Below are positions 54,136 through 63,401 of a DNA stretch of 64,000 nt, in pieces (the stretch's first letter is position 1; each line of letters begins with the position of its first letter). The notes under the pieces are model-generated. The model searched no databases, was not told the origin of the DNA, and saw only the letters and a program-made list of their open reading frames with translations. Where the stretch lies: positions 1 to 64,000 of the forward strand of contig JAHZBZ010000006.1 of assembly GCA_019423125.1 (NCBI GenBank), in the 5' to 3' direction. The position numbers and the translations under genes were made by a program. Source of the DNA: Bacillota bacterium. Lineage in GTDB: Bacteria > Bacillota > Clostridia > Christensenellales > Borkfalkiaceae.

Positions 54136-54738
54136 TTATTCGCTGTCCGCGATATAGGGGCGCACGCGCAGCGTCACGCCGCAGTTTTCGGCGATCTCGC
54201 GGCACAGCGCGATCTTCTCGGGTCCGATCACGTCCACGACCGAAAACCAAACCTTCGCGCCGTGCGCCGCGCATTTTTTCGCAAAATCCTGCAGCCCTTC
54301 GAACGCCGCGGCGCCGTAGGCGGGGCGGCACAGCTTTACATAGTCCTCCGCCGTCCCCTCGTTGAGGCTGACGTTGATCTCGTCCACCGCCTCGCACAGC
54401 TCCTTCGTCACGTCCCGCTTTGCGAGCATGTTCGCCTGTCCGTTGGTGTTCAGCCGCACGAGCGCGCCGCGCGCGCGGAGCGCCCTGCCCACTTCGAGCA
54501 GGGTGTCGAGGCGGATGGTCGGCTCGCCGAACCCGCAGAACACGTATTCGCGGTATTTTTTTATGTCCGCAGGGATGCGTTCGAGCACTTCCTGCGCCGT
54601 CGGCTCGTGCTCCAGCCACAGCTTGTGCCCGAAATAGGTCGTGTGTTCGTTCCGCACGCAGAAGGTGCAGTCGTTGGAGCACTTGCTCGTCAGGTTTATG
54701 TAGAGGTTTTCGCCCAGTTCGTAGGTATAGTTGTCCAT
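54136..54738 (-). CDS. TatD-associated radical SAM protein
   Basis: 200 residues. CSNDCTFC (CxxxCxxC) binds the 4Fe-4S cluster; CGFGEPT follows. Its position directly after tatD (16 bases) matches the family defined by that linkage. Substrate unknown. Start: ATG at 54738, seven bases after GGAG. Confidence 0.88.
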   Translation of the reverse strand: MDNYTYELGENLYINLTSKCSNDCTFCVRNEHTTYFGHKLWLEHEPTAQEVLERIPADIKKYREYVFCGFGEPTIRLDTLLEVGRALRARGALVRLNTNGQANMLAKRDVTKELCEAVDEINVSLNEGTAEDYVKLCRPAYGAAAFEGLQDFAKKCAAHGAKVWFSVVDVIGPEKIALCREIAENCGVTLRVRPYIADSE

Positions 54739-54754
54739 ATTTCTCCTTTTGCGC

Positions 54755-55522
54755 TCACAGGGAAAAGAGCGCGTGCGCGTTTTTCTCGATCTCGTCGGCA
54801 AGTTCTTCCGGGGGCACGCCGCGCAGTGCCGCGAGCTTTTCGTATACATACACGACGTTTTTGGGTGCGTTGGGTTTTCCGCGGTGCGGCTCGGGCGTGA
54901 GATAGGGGCAGTCCGTCTCCGCGAGGATGCGGTCTTTTGGCACGATCTTTGCGACTTCGTCCAGGCGCCGCGCGTTTTTGAAGGTGACGGGCCCCGCGAA
55001 GGAGATGTACAGCCCGAGCTTTAAATACTCCTTCGCCGTCTCGGGGCTCCCCGAAAAACAGTGCATGACTCCGCCGTATCTGAGCTTCCCGCGGTTGTCG
55101 CGCAAGATCTGCAGCGTGTCCGCCGCCGCGTCGCGGCTGTGGATGCTCACGGGCAGTTCAAGCGCGCAGGCAAGCTCGAGCTGTGCCGCAAAGGCGTGCT
55201 TTTGCGCCTGCTCGTCCGTGCCGTCGTAGTGATAGTCCAGTCCGATCTCGCCCACTGCGACCCCCTTTTCGGAGCGCAAAAGCTCCGCCGTTTCGCAGAG
55301 CGCGCGCTCGGAAAATCCTTCGAGATTGGAGGGGTGAAACCCCGCCGCGAAAAAGACCCCGTCGTTCTGTTCGGCGATGCGCGCCGCAAGCGCGGAAGAG
55401 GGTAGGTCCCAGCCCACGCAGATCACCTTTTTCACGCCCGCCTGCGCCGCCTCCGCGAGCGCCTCGCGCGCGTCGCCGTAGCGATCTTCGTAATTCAAGT
55501 GTGCGTGCGTGTCGATGAACAT
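54755..55522 (-). CDS. tatD: TatD-family metal-dependent deoxyribonuclease
   Basis: 255 residues. Metal ligands in DTHAHLN (His5... region), GEIGLDYHY, HSRDAAADT and HCFSG, plus ETDCPYLTPEP. Expected 3'-5' exonuclease in DNA repair. Lies between metG and the radical SAM gene, as in other Bacillota. Confidence 0.94.
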   Translation of the reverse strand: MFIDTHAHLNYEDRYGDAREALAEAAQAGVKKVICVGWDLPSSALAARIAEQNDGVFFAAGFHPSNLEGFSERALCETAELLRSEKGVAVGEIGLDYHYDGTDEQAQKHAFAAQLELACALELPVSIHSRDAAADTLQILRDNRGKLRYGGVMHCFSGSPETAKEYLKLGLYISFAGPVTFKNARRLDEVAKIVPKDRILAETDCPYLTPEPHRGKPNAPKNVVYVYEKLAALRGVPPEELADEIEKNAHALFSL

Positions 55523-55734
55523 TTCTTTCGTCCTTTTTTTTGATATTCTCTATTTTATATTTTTTGTCCGCGTTCGTCAAGGAGTTCGCCGCCCCCGCAA
55601 AAAAAAGAGCGAATACCGCCCTCGTCCCGCTTCGCCGCGCCCGTCTGCTTCCTCGCAACAGCCTGAAACTTTAGCGCTTTCGCAAAAGGATCGTTGCCTT
55701 TGCGTCGTTGCGCGATGCTCGCCGCCGCGCTCGC

Positions 55735-55945
55735 GCGTCCGCCCGCCTGCGCCACGCCGCACGTTCGCGCCGCCTGCCGCAAGCACGTCCGCACGCCGCC
55801 CGCCTGCGCCACGCCGCATGCCTGCGCCGCGCCGCCCGCCTGCGCCACACCGCATGCCCGCAAGCACGTCCGCACGCCGCGCACCTGCGTCACGCCGCAT
55901 GCCTGCGCCACGCCGCACGTTCGCGCCGCCCGCGTGCAACGTCCG
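55735..55945. repeat. Degenerate short GC-rich repeats
   Basis: Recurrent CCTGCGCCACGCCGCA and CGCAAGCACGTCCGCACGCC blocks. Read in several frames without a plausible protein. Non-coding repeat. Confidence 0.6.
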
Positions 55946-55973
55946 AAAGTTCGCCGCCATAAATAATAACCTC

Positions 55974-56266
55974 GCCTCTGCCTTGTTGCGCGGCGGCGTA
56001 TGGCGCAAAAACCGCATAGCGTTTTGCACATTTTGCGTCTGCGCCATGTCGTATGCGCGCGTGCTCGTCAGTTTGAAAGTTTTCGCCCTCCGAAAAGAGG
56101 GGAAAATCCGCCTCTGCCTTGTTGCGCGGCGGCATATGGCACAAAAACCGCAGAGCGTTTTGCACATTTTGCGTCTGCGCCAATCGTATGCGCGCGTGCT
56201 CGTCAGTTTAAAAGTTTTCGCCCTCCGAAAAGAGGGGAAAAATCCGCCTCTGCCTTGTTGCCCGTC
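55974..56266. repeat. 136-bp tandem repeat, two copies plus start of a third
   Basis: Units begin GCCTCTGCCTTGTTGCGCGG at 55974 and 56110; a third starts at 56246 and soon diverges. 55523-56752 carries no gene otherwise; a hairpin CCCGCCCGCGC/GCGCGGGCGGG lies at about 56424-56451. Confidence 0.85.
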
Positions 56267-56752
56267 CGCGCCGCCGTTCTCGAGCTTTCCTGCGCGGCAC
56301 CCGCGCCGCAAGCGCCGTTCTTCCCGCGCAAGGCGCGGCGCGAAAAAGGGAGCTTTTTTTGCGGACGTATGTGCTCCTTGCGCGCCGAATCGGAAAAAAC
56401 TTTCGCGATCGCGAAAAAAATAAACCCGCCCGCGCGGGGGCGCGGGCGGGGAGGTGGGAGATAGGCGCGCCCTTCCGCTTTCGCGGAATGGAAGGGAGAG
56501 ATGAGGCGCGCCCGTCCGAAGGTGTGGGCAATTGTTCTGAAAAAAGAGCGGGGAATTCCCCGCCCCTTTTTTCCGGGATAACGCCGCACCCGTCCCCCGG
56601 CTATGGAAAATTTCTCATTTGTTTTATGTCCGAAAAACAAAAAACGCGCGGTGCGGGCAGAACGTTACAAACATTCTACGCCTTCGCGCGCGTTTTGTCC
56701 ACCACCTTTTTGTCGAAATACCGCGACAAAGGGTTTACATTTTGATTTTTTT

Positions 56753-58723
56753 TCAGAAAATTCCGCTTCCGTCCTCGATGGGAGAGGCGGGAGAGAGCAG
56801 GCTGAGCTTGCCCTCGGCGTTCTCCGCGCACAGGATCATTCCCTCGCTGAGGATGCCGCGCAGTTTGACGGGTTTGAGGTTCGTGACCACGATCACGCTC
56901 TTTCCGATTATCTCTTCGGGCGAATAGTGCTTCGCGATGCCGCTGACCACGGTGCGCACTTCGTTGCCGATCTGCACGGTGTTTTTGAGCAGTTTGTCGC
57001 TCTTTTCCACCTTCTCGGACGCGATGACCTTGCCCACCTGCATGCGCACTTTCGCAAAGTCCTCGATGGAGATCTCGGCGGGGTATTCGGGCTCGTGTCC
57101 CTTGGCGGGCTTTTCGGCGGGCTTTTTCGTCTTGTCCGCCTTTTCCGCCTCCGCGTGCAGTTTTTCGTACATCGCCTCGACGTCCTTGTAGTTCTTGCGC
57201 TCGAACAGGTGCGTCTCTGCGGGGGAGACGGCGGTTCCGTTTTCGAGCATGCCGAACGTGCCGAGCTGAGAATAGGGGCGGAGCGACACGCCGAACTGCG
57301 CGAACACCTTTTCCGCCGTCGCGGGCAGGAAGGGCTGCAGGAGCGAAGTCGCGATGACGATGCTCTCCGAGAGGTTGTAGAGGACCGTCGAAAGCCTGTC
57401 GCGCTTTGCCTCGTCCTTGGCGAGCTGCCAGGGCGCGGTCTCGTCGATATATTTGTTGCAGCGGCGCAGGAAGGTGAAGATCTCGCCCAACGCGTCGGAG
57501 ACCTTGAATTCGTCCATCTTCGCCGCGACTTTTTCGTAAAGCGCCGTCGCCATGCCTTTGAGCTCGCCGTCCACGGGTTCCGCCGCGCCTTTGTCGCACA
57601 GCTTACCGTCAAAATAGCGCAGCGCCATCGCCGCCGTGCGCGAGACGAGGTTTCCGTAGGTGTTGGCGAGGTCGGAGTTCACGCGCTCGTTGATGAGCTC
57701 CCAGGTGATGTTCCCGTCCCCCTCGAAGGGCATGTCGTTCAGCACGAAATAGCGCACCGCGTCCACGCCGAACACCTTGACAAGTTCGTCCGCGTAGATC
57801 ACGTTTCCGCGCGACTTGCTCATTTTGCTCCCGTCCATGAGCAGCCAGGGGTGTCCGAACACCTTTTTGGGCAGGGGAAGCCCCAACGCCATCAGGAAGA
57901 TGGGCCAGTAGATGGTGTGGAAGCGGATGATGTCCTTTCCGATGACGTGCGCGTCGGCGGGCCAGTATTTTTTGAACAGCCCGCCGCTCTCGCCGTCTGC
58001 GTCGTAGCCCAACCCCGTGATGTAGTTGGTCAGCGCGTCCAGCCACACGTACACGACGTGTTTGGGGTCGAAATCGACGGGGATGCCCCACTTGAAGGAG
58101 GTGCGCGACACGCACAGATCCTGCAATCCGGGCTTCAGGAAGTTGTTGACCATCTCGTTCTTGCGCGAGACGGGCGTGATGAATTCGGGGTGCTGTTCGT
58201 AGTATTCGAGCAGTCTGTCCGCGTATTTGCTCATGCGGAAAAAGTACGCCTCTTCCTTCGCGGGCTTCACCTCTCTGCCGCAGTCGGGGCACTTTCCGTC
58301 CTTGAGCTGGGAGGGGGTCCAGAACGCCTCGCAGGGGGTGCAGTACATCCCCTCATACGTCCCCTTGTAGATGTCGCCCTGTTCGTAGAGCTTTTTGAAG
58401 ATCTTCTGCACCTGGCGCTCGTGATCCTCGTCGGTGGTGCGGATGAATTTGTCGTAGGACACGTTCATCAGGTCCCAGATCTCGCGGATCTGCCCCGCGA
58501 CGCCGTCCACGAACTGCTTGGGCGTCACGCCCGCGGTCTTTGCCTTTTCCTCGATCTTCTGTCCGTGCTCGTCCGTGCCCGTCTGAAAGCGCACGTCAAA
58601 GCCCTGGTTGCGGCGGAAGCGCGCGATCGCGTCCGTCAGCACGATCTCGTAAGTATTCCCGATGTGCGGCTTGCCCGAGGTGTAGGCGATCGCCGTCGTG
58701 ATGTAGTAGGGTCTTTTCTGCAT
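56753..58723 (-). CDS. metG: Methionyl-tRNA synthetase
   Basis: 656 residues, class I. HIGH-type PHIGNTYE (about 18), zinc-site CTPCEAFWT and CPDCG, KMSKS in GSKMSKSRGN (about 295), helical anticodon domain, and a C-terminal EMAP/Trbp111-like RNA-binding domain (FAKVRMQVGKVIASEKV). Start: ATG after GGAGGGAATC; an extension to 58819 is not credible. Precedes tatD on the same strand with a 1.2-kb repeat-rich gap. Confidence 0.96.
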   Translation of the reverse strand: MQKRPYYITTAIAYTSGKPHIGNTYEIVLTDAIARFRRNQGFDVRFQTGTDEHGQKIEEKAKTAGVTPKQFVDGVAGQIREIWDLMNVSYDKFIRTTDEDHERQVQKIFKKLYEQGDIYKGTYEGMYCTPCEAFWTPSQLKDGKCPDCGREVKPAKEEAYFFRMSKYADRLLEYYEQHPEFITPVSRKNEMVNNFLKPGLQDLCVSRTSFKWGIPVDFDPKHVVYVWLDALTNYITGLGYDADGESGGLFKKYWPADAHVIGKDIIRFHTIYWPIFLMALGLPLPKKVFGHPWLLMDGSKMSKSRGNVIYADELVKVFGVDAVRYFVLNDMPFEGDGNITWELINERVNSDLANTYGNLVSRTAAMALRYFDGKLCDKGAAEPVDGELKGMATALYEKVAAKMDEFKVSDALGEIFTFLRRCNKYIDETAPWQLAKDEAKRDRLSTVLYNLSESIVIATSLLQPFLPATAEKVFAQFGVSLRPYSQLGTFGMLENGTAVSPAETHLFERKNYKDVEAMYEKLHAEAEKADKTKKPAEKPAKGHEPEYPAEISIEDFAKVRMQVGKVIASEKVEKSDKLLKNTVQIGNEVRTVVSGIAKHYSPEEIIGKSVIVVTNLKPVKLRGILSEGMILCAENAEGKLSLLSPASPIEDGSGIF

Positions 58724-58864
58724 GATTCCCTCCGTGCGTAAAAAAGTTTGTCTGTCGTTCCTCATTATACCGCATTTTTCCGAGATTGTAAACCTCTTTT
58801 TGTGAAAGTTCGCCCGCATATCCCGCCTTTTGCGCGCATACGCATAAAAAAAGAGGTCTGTCCC

Positions 58865-59413
58865 ATGAATTTGTTTTTTGTTATCGTCTTTCTCGTCGCG
58901 TCCTTCGCGCTCTGCCTGCGCGACCCCGCCGCTTTTCTGCCCGCCCTTCTGGACGGCGCAAAGGACGCCGTCGCGCTCTGCATGTCCCTCGCCTGCGTGT
59001 ACGCGGTGTGGCTGGGCTTTCTGAAGATCGCCGAGGACGCGGGCGTCCTGCGCGGTATGTCGCGCGCGATGCGGCCGATCACGCGCCGCCTCTTCCGCAC
59101 GGACAACCCCGCGGCGCTCGAAAAGATCGCCGTCAATCTCTCGGCGAACTTTCTCGGAATGGGCGGCGCCGCGACGAGCGCGGGCGTGGACGCGATGCGC
59201 CTTCTCGCCGCGGAAGGGGAGTTCTCGCGTGCGATGTTCTTCGTCGTGAACTGCGCGGGCGTACAGCTCCTGTCCACCACGGTTCTCTCCCTGCGCGCCG
59301 CCGCGGGCGCCGCGCAGGCGTTCGACGTCGTTTTGCCCATCTTGCTCTCCTCCGTGCTCGCCCTGCTCGTCGGCGCGGGGCTCGTCTTTCTCGTCTACGG
59401 GAGGAAAAAATGA
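58865..59413 (+). CDS. spmA: Spore maturation protein A
   Basis: 182 residues, membrane protein with the nucleoside recognition/Gate-type domain (about 30-175). MSLACVYAVWLGFLKIAEDAG and FLGMGGAATSAGVDAM are typical of SpmA. Start: ATG ten bases after AGAGG. Its stop overlaps the spmB start. Its presence with spmB implies descent from spore formers. Confidence 0.88.
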   Translation: MNLFFVIVFLVASFALCLRDPAAFLPALLDGAKDAVALCMSLACVYAVWLGFLKIAEDAGVLRGMSRAMRPITRRLFRTDNPAALEKIAVNLSANFLGMGGAATSAGVDAMRLLAAEGEFSRAMFFVVNCAGVQLLSTTVLSLRAAAGAAQAFDVVLPILLSSVLALLVGAGLVFLVYGRKK

Positions 59414-59910
59414 ACTACTTTCTTCCCGTTCTGTTCGCGGCGGTCATCCTCTTCGCCTGCGCTAAAAAGGTCAGGGTGTACGACAGCTTCGCCGCGGGCG
59501 CGGCGAATGCGCTCCCGCTTTTGAAAAATCTCTTTCCCTTTCTCGCCTCCGTGCTCATCTTGAGCTCGCTTTTCGAGGCGAGCGGCCTCTCCGACGCGCT
59601 CGAAAAGGCGCTCGCGCCCGCCTTCTCCTTCGTCGGGATCCCGCCCCAGCTCGCGGGGCTCGTGCTCGTCAAGCCCTTTTCGGGCAGCGGCGCAACCGCC
59701 GTTCTGTCCGAAGTCTTTGCCGAATACGGCGTCGAATCGTACATCGCGCGCTGTGCCTGCGTCGTGTACGCCGCGGGGGAAACGGTGTTCTATCTCTCCG
59801 CCGTCTATTTCGCGGGCATCAAGGGAAAAACCGCCCTTCCCGTCGCCATCGCGCTCGTCGCAAACTTCATCGCCGCGATCGCGGGATGCTGGCTCTGCCG
59901 CGTGTTCTGA
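59410..59910 (+). CDS. spmB: Spore maturation protein B
   Basis: 166 residues. Three to four hydrophobic segments and the Gate-domain signature KPFSGSGATAVLSEVF. Start: ATG overlapping the spmA stop after GAGGAAAAA. With spmA involved in spore core dehydration in Bacillus. Confidence 0.88.
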   Translation: MNYFLPVLFAAVILFACAKKVRVYDSFAAGAANALPLLKNLFPFLASVLILSSLFEASGLSDALEKALAPAFSFVGIPPQLAGLVLVKPFSGSGATAVLSEVFAEYGVESYIARCACVVYAAGETVFYLSAVYFAGIKGKTALPVAIALVANFIAAIAGCWLCRVF

Positions 59911-60086
59911 TAAAAATGTGAATTTTTAACCTTTTCATTTTCAGTCTGTTCATTTATGTAAAAAATTCACACAAATCGACGATTTTCGGGATATTTCCAC
60001 CGAAAAGGACCAAAAGTGATAAAATATAACAATTTTTGAAAAGAAAAAATATTTCAAAATTTTTAGAAAAAAAATTAAAAAAGCAC

Positions 60087-60115
60087 TTTACAATTGGCGG
60101 CGGATTGAATATAAT
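60087..60115 (+). promoter_or_regulatory. Strong promoter facing a repeat array without a gene
   Basis: TTTACA-17-TATAAT. The 900 bases that follow hold only tandem repeats and a terminator, suggesting a non-coding transcript. It lies in an AT-rich stretch (59930-60115). Confidence 0.65.
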
Positions 60116-60166
60116 AGGGGTGTAATCAAACGAAGAGCGCAGGCGCCTTTGTTTGGTTACCTCAAT

Positions 60167-60440
60167 AGCTCATCATTTTCCCCCTTATCATATTTGGGTC
60201 GGGCGCAAGCCGCAAGGCTGCGCGTCCGATTCACCGCTCACAATGCGGACGAAAGTCCGCTTCCCATACAGCTCATCATTTTCCCCCTTATCATATTTGG
60301 GTCGGGCGCAGACCGCAAGGCCGCGCGTCCGATTCACCGCTCACAGTGCGGACAAAAGTCCGCTTCCCATACAGCTCATCATTTTCCCCCTTATCATATT
60401 TGGGTCGGACGCAGAACCGCAAGGCTCTGCGTCCGATTCC
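60167..60440. repeat. 103-bp tandem repeat, about 2.6 copies
   Basis: AGCTCATCATTTTCCCCCTT at 60167, 60270 and 60373, period 103. Confidence 0.9.
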
Positions 60441-60442
60441 TT

Positions 60443-60812
60443 TTTCCGCGTTTTTTCAGTCCGCCGCGCCGAAAGAAAAAGGTCCGACCGAAAGGGCTGG
60501 CAAATTTCCACGTTTTTTCAGTCCGCCGCGCCGAAAGAAAAAGACCCGCCCGAAAGGGCGGGCAAATTTCCGCGTTTTTTCAGTCCGCCGCGCCGAAAGA
60601 AAAAGGCCCGACCGAAAGGGCTGGCAAATTTCCGCGTTTTTTCAGCCCGCCGCGCCGAAAAAAAGACCCGCCCGAAAGGGCGGGCAAATTTCCGCGTTTT
60701 TTCAGTCCGCCGCGCCGAAAGAAAAAGACCCGCCCGGAAGGGCTGGCAAATTTCCGCGTTAATTCAGTCCGCCGCGCCGAAAGAAAAAGACCCGCCCGAA
60801 AGGGCGGGCAAA
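60443..60812. repeat. 62-bp tandem repeat with hairpin, six copies
   Basis: Units start TTTCCGCGTT (or close) at 60443, 60505, 60567, 60630, 60689 and 60751. Four of the six carry or nearly carry CCCGCCC-GAAA-GGGCGGG, a perfect GNRA-loop hairpin; two have an imperfect version. Period is not a multiple of three. Confidence 0.9.
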
Positions 60813-60847
60813 AAGGGGCGCCTCTTTTGCGAAAGAGGCGCCCCTTT
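60812..60847 (+). terminator. Terminator after the 62-bp array
   Basis: 16-bp perfect stem AAAGGGGCGCCTCTTT with loop TGCG. Confidence 0.75.
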
Positions 60848-61013
60848 GATATTCCGGCGGTTTACCGATATTTCAGTTGTCTGGTGATATTTCGTCGGTT
60901 TGGGATATTTCAGCTGTCTTGTGATATTTCGTCGGTTTGGGATATTTCAGCTGTCTTGTGATATTTCGTCGGTTTGGGATATTCCGTCGGTTTTGTGATG
61001 TTTCATCGGTCTG
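60848..61013. repeat. Tandem repeat of 18-19 bp units (37-bp dimer)
   Basis: GATATTTC-type units at 60848, 60867, 60886, 60904, 60923, 60941, 60960, 60978 and 60997, alternating CGTCGGTTTGG and AGCTGTCTTGT ends. The array runs to the metH stop at 61003. Confidence 0.85.
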
Positions 61014-63399
61014 CGGGGGAGGGGAAGACCTCCTGCGCGAATCTTACGCTCGCGTTCGCGTCCTTGCAGTATCGGTCCGCGCCGATCTTTTTTGCGTAGT
61101 CGGCATTGAGCACGGCGCCGCCGACCATCACGCGGCAGTCGGGGCATTGCTCGCGCAGGAGTTTTATGGTCGCCTCCATTGCGGGCACGGTGGTCGTCAT
61201 CAGTGCGGAGAGCCCGCACAGGCGCACCTTTTCCTCCCTGCAGCATCGGACGATCTCCTCGGGCGGGACGTTTTTCCCCAGGTCGATCACGCGGTAGCCG
61301 TAATTTTCGAGCACGGTGCGCACGATGTTCTTTCCGATGTCGTGTATGTCGCCGTGCACGGTCGCGAGCACGATGATGCCGCCCGTTGCGCCGCCGCCCT
61401 GCAGGCACTTTTTGACCTCCGCAAAGCACCCCTTCGCGCATTCCGCGGCGGAGACGAGCTGGGGCAGGAACAGCGTGCCCTTTTCAAAGGCGTCGCCCAC
61501 CTCGTTGAGCGCGGGGATGAGGTAGTCGTTGACGACCTCGAGCGGGGGCACCTTTTTCAGGATGTCCGCGCACAGCTTCGCCGCGTCGGGGGAGCCTTTC
61601 CGTATCGCGAACATCAGCGCGCCGCGCTCGTCCGTCGCGCCTTCCTGCGCCGCCGCGGGGGCAGGCAGTGCCGCGCCGATCCGCTCGCCGCGCGCGGGCA
61701 CGGGCGCAAAATTCGCGTACCGTTCGGAGAATTCCGCGCAATTCGCGTCCTTTCCGCTCAGCGTGCGGTATGCCGCGACCGCCTGCATGTTCTCGGGGAT
61801 ATTGGGGTTGAGGATGGGCAGATCCAGCCCCGCAAACAGCGCCGCCGTCAGGAAAGAGGAGTTGACGATCGCGCGCGCGGGCAGGCCGAAGGAGATGTTG
61901 CTCACGCCGAGCACGGTGCGCACGCCCAGCCGCTTCTTCACTTCGCGCACGGCGCGCAGCGTCTCGCGCGCCTGCGCCTGTTCCGCGCTCACCGTCAGCG
62001 TCAGGCAGTCGATGAACACGTCCTCGCGCGGGATGCCGTATGCCTTTGCGGCGGCTACGATCTTCTCCGCGATCGCGACGCGCTCTTTTGCGGTGCGCGG
62101 GATGCCGCGCTCGTCCATGGTCAGCCCGACCACGGCGGCGCCGTATTTTTTGACGACGGGCAGCATCGCTTCGAGCACGCGGTCCTCGCCGTTGACGGAG
62201 TTGACGATCGCCTTTCCGTTGCAGGCGCGCAGGGCGCGCTCCACCGCGTCCGCCTTTCCGCAGTCTATCTGCAGGGGCAGATCGCACGCCGCCTGCACTT
62301 CGTACACGAGGCGGGGGAGCACCGCCGCCTCGTCCAGCTCGGGAAGGCCCGCGTTGACGTCGAGGATGGCCGCGCCCGCCTCCGCCTGTTCGATCGCCTG
62401 TTCGCGCACAAAGGCGTAATTTTCGGAAAGGAGCGCCTGTTTCATCGCCTTTTTGCCCGTCGGGTTGATGCGTTCGCCGATCACGCGCACGTCGTCGATC
62501 TCGACGAGGCGGGAAGGGGAGCACACCGCACAGCGGGGGCGCGCTCTTCTCTTTTTCGGCTTGCGCCCGCCGATCAGCGCGCGCAGTTTTTCAATGTATT
62601 CGGGCGTGGTGCCGCAGCATCCGCCCAGCACGCGCACGCCCATGCGCAGGAACTCCCTGCACGCGTCGCAAAATTGCGCGGGCGACACGTCGTAAAGCAG
62701 GTTTTCGTCGGGAAGCCCCGCGTTCGCCTGCACGATCACGGGCTTGTCCGTGTATTCGAGGATGCGTTTGACCACGGGCACGAGCGCCTGCGGCCCGAGC
62801 GAGCAGTTCACGCCCACGCCGTCCGCGAGCGGCGAGGCGGCGAGCGCATAGCAGGCGGGGTCGCACCCGACGAAGGTCCGCCCCGTGGCGTCGAAGGTCA
62901 TCGTGCACAGCACGGGCAGGTCGCAGTGTTCGCGCGCCGCGAGAAGCGCCGCGCGCAGTTCGCCGAGGTCGGACATGGTCTCGATGAGCACGAGGTCGCA
63001 CCCGTCCTTGCCCGCCTCCACCATCCGCGCGAAGGCGTCGTATGCCTGTTCGAAGGTCAGCTCGCCCGCGGGCGCGAGCAGTTTTCCCGTGGGGCCGATG
63101 TCCAGCGCGACGAACTTGTCCTTCGCCGCCTCGCGCGCGATGCGCACCGCGGCGCGCACGAGTTTGTCGGAGAGGTCTGCATCGCCCGTCTTGACCGCGT
63201 TCGCGCCGAAGGTGTTCGCGGTGATCACGTCCGCGCCCGCCGCGGCGTATTCCTCGTGGATGGAGCGGATGAGTTCGGGGCGCTCGAGGTTGAGCAGTTC
63301 GGGCAGTGTGCCCGTCTTGTCCGTCTTTTTTTGCAGGACGGTGCCGAACGCGCCGTCGAAGAGCACGATGTTCTCGCGCAGAAATTGCGAAAAATCCAT
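61003..63399 (-). CDS. metH: Cobalamin-dependent methionine synthase without reactivation domain
   Basis: 798 residues from the ATG seven bases after GAGG. Homocysteine-binding domain with zinc cysteines (VNCSLGP, GGCCGTTPEY), pterin-binding domain (VIGERINPTGKKAMKQAL...ILDVNAG), and a C-terminal cap plus B12 domain with HGDIHDIGKNIVRT. It ends after the B12 domain; the usual ~350-residue SAM/flavodoxin reactivation domain is absent, so another protein must rescue Co(II). It overlaps the metF stop by a few bases on the same strand. Confidence 0.93.
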   Translation of the reverse strand: MDFSQFLRENIVLFDGAFGTVLQKKTDKTGTLPELLNLERPELIRSIHEEYAAAGADVITANTFGANAVKTGDADLSDKLVRAAVRIAREAAKDKFVALDIGPTGKLLAPAGELTFEQAYDAFARMVEAGKDGCDLVLIETMSDLGELRAALLAAREHCDLPVLCTMTFDATGRTFVGCDPACYALAASPLADGVGVNCSLGPQALVPVVKRILEYTDKPVIVQANAGLPDENLLYDVSPAQFCDACREFLRMGVRVLGGCCGTTPEYIEKLRALIGGRKPKKRRARPRCAVCSPSRLVEIDDVRVIGERINPTGKKAMKQALLSENYAFVREQAIEQAEAGAAILDVNAGLPELDEAAVLPRLVYEVQAACDLPLQIDCGKADAVERALRACNGKAIVNSVNGEDRVLEAMLPVVKKYGAAVVGLTMDERGIPRTAKERVAIAEKIVAAAKAYGIPREDVFIDCLTLTVSAEQAQARETLRAVREVKKRLGVRTVLGVSNISFGLPARAIVNSSFLTAALFAGLDLPILNPNIPENMQAVAAYRTLSGKDANCAEFSERYANFAPVPARGERIGAALPAPAAAQEGATDERGALMFAIRKGSPDAAKLCADILKKVPPLEVVNDYLIPALNEVGDAFEKGTLFLPQLVSAAECAKGCFAEVKKCLQGGGATGGIIVLATVHGDIHDIGKNIVRTVLENYGYRVIDLGKNVPPEEIVRCCREEKVRLCGLSALMTTTVPAMEATIKLLREQCPDCRVMVGGAVLNADYAKKIGADRYCKDANASVRFAQEVFPSPADR

Positions 63400-63401
63400 G
63401 T

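Noticed and set aside
55509..56423. 304-codon frame over the GC-rich repeats
   Set aside because: Low-complexity Arg/Ala/Pro sequence generated by the repeats.
60443..60812. CRISPR array
   Set aside because: The units are contiguous 62-bp tandem repeats without unique spacers, and no cas gene is present. No other CRISPR-like array was seen.
60149..60961. A 270-codon open frame through the repeat array
   Set aside because: Three overlapping frames are all open because of composition; the repeat periods (103, 62, 18/19) are not multiples of three, and there is no ribosome site.
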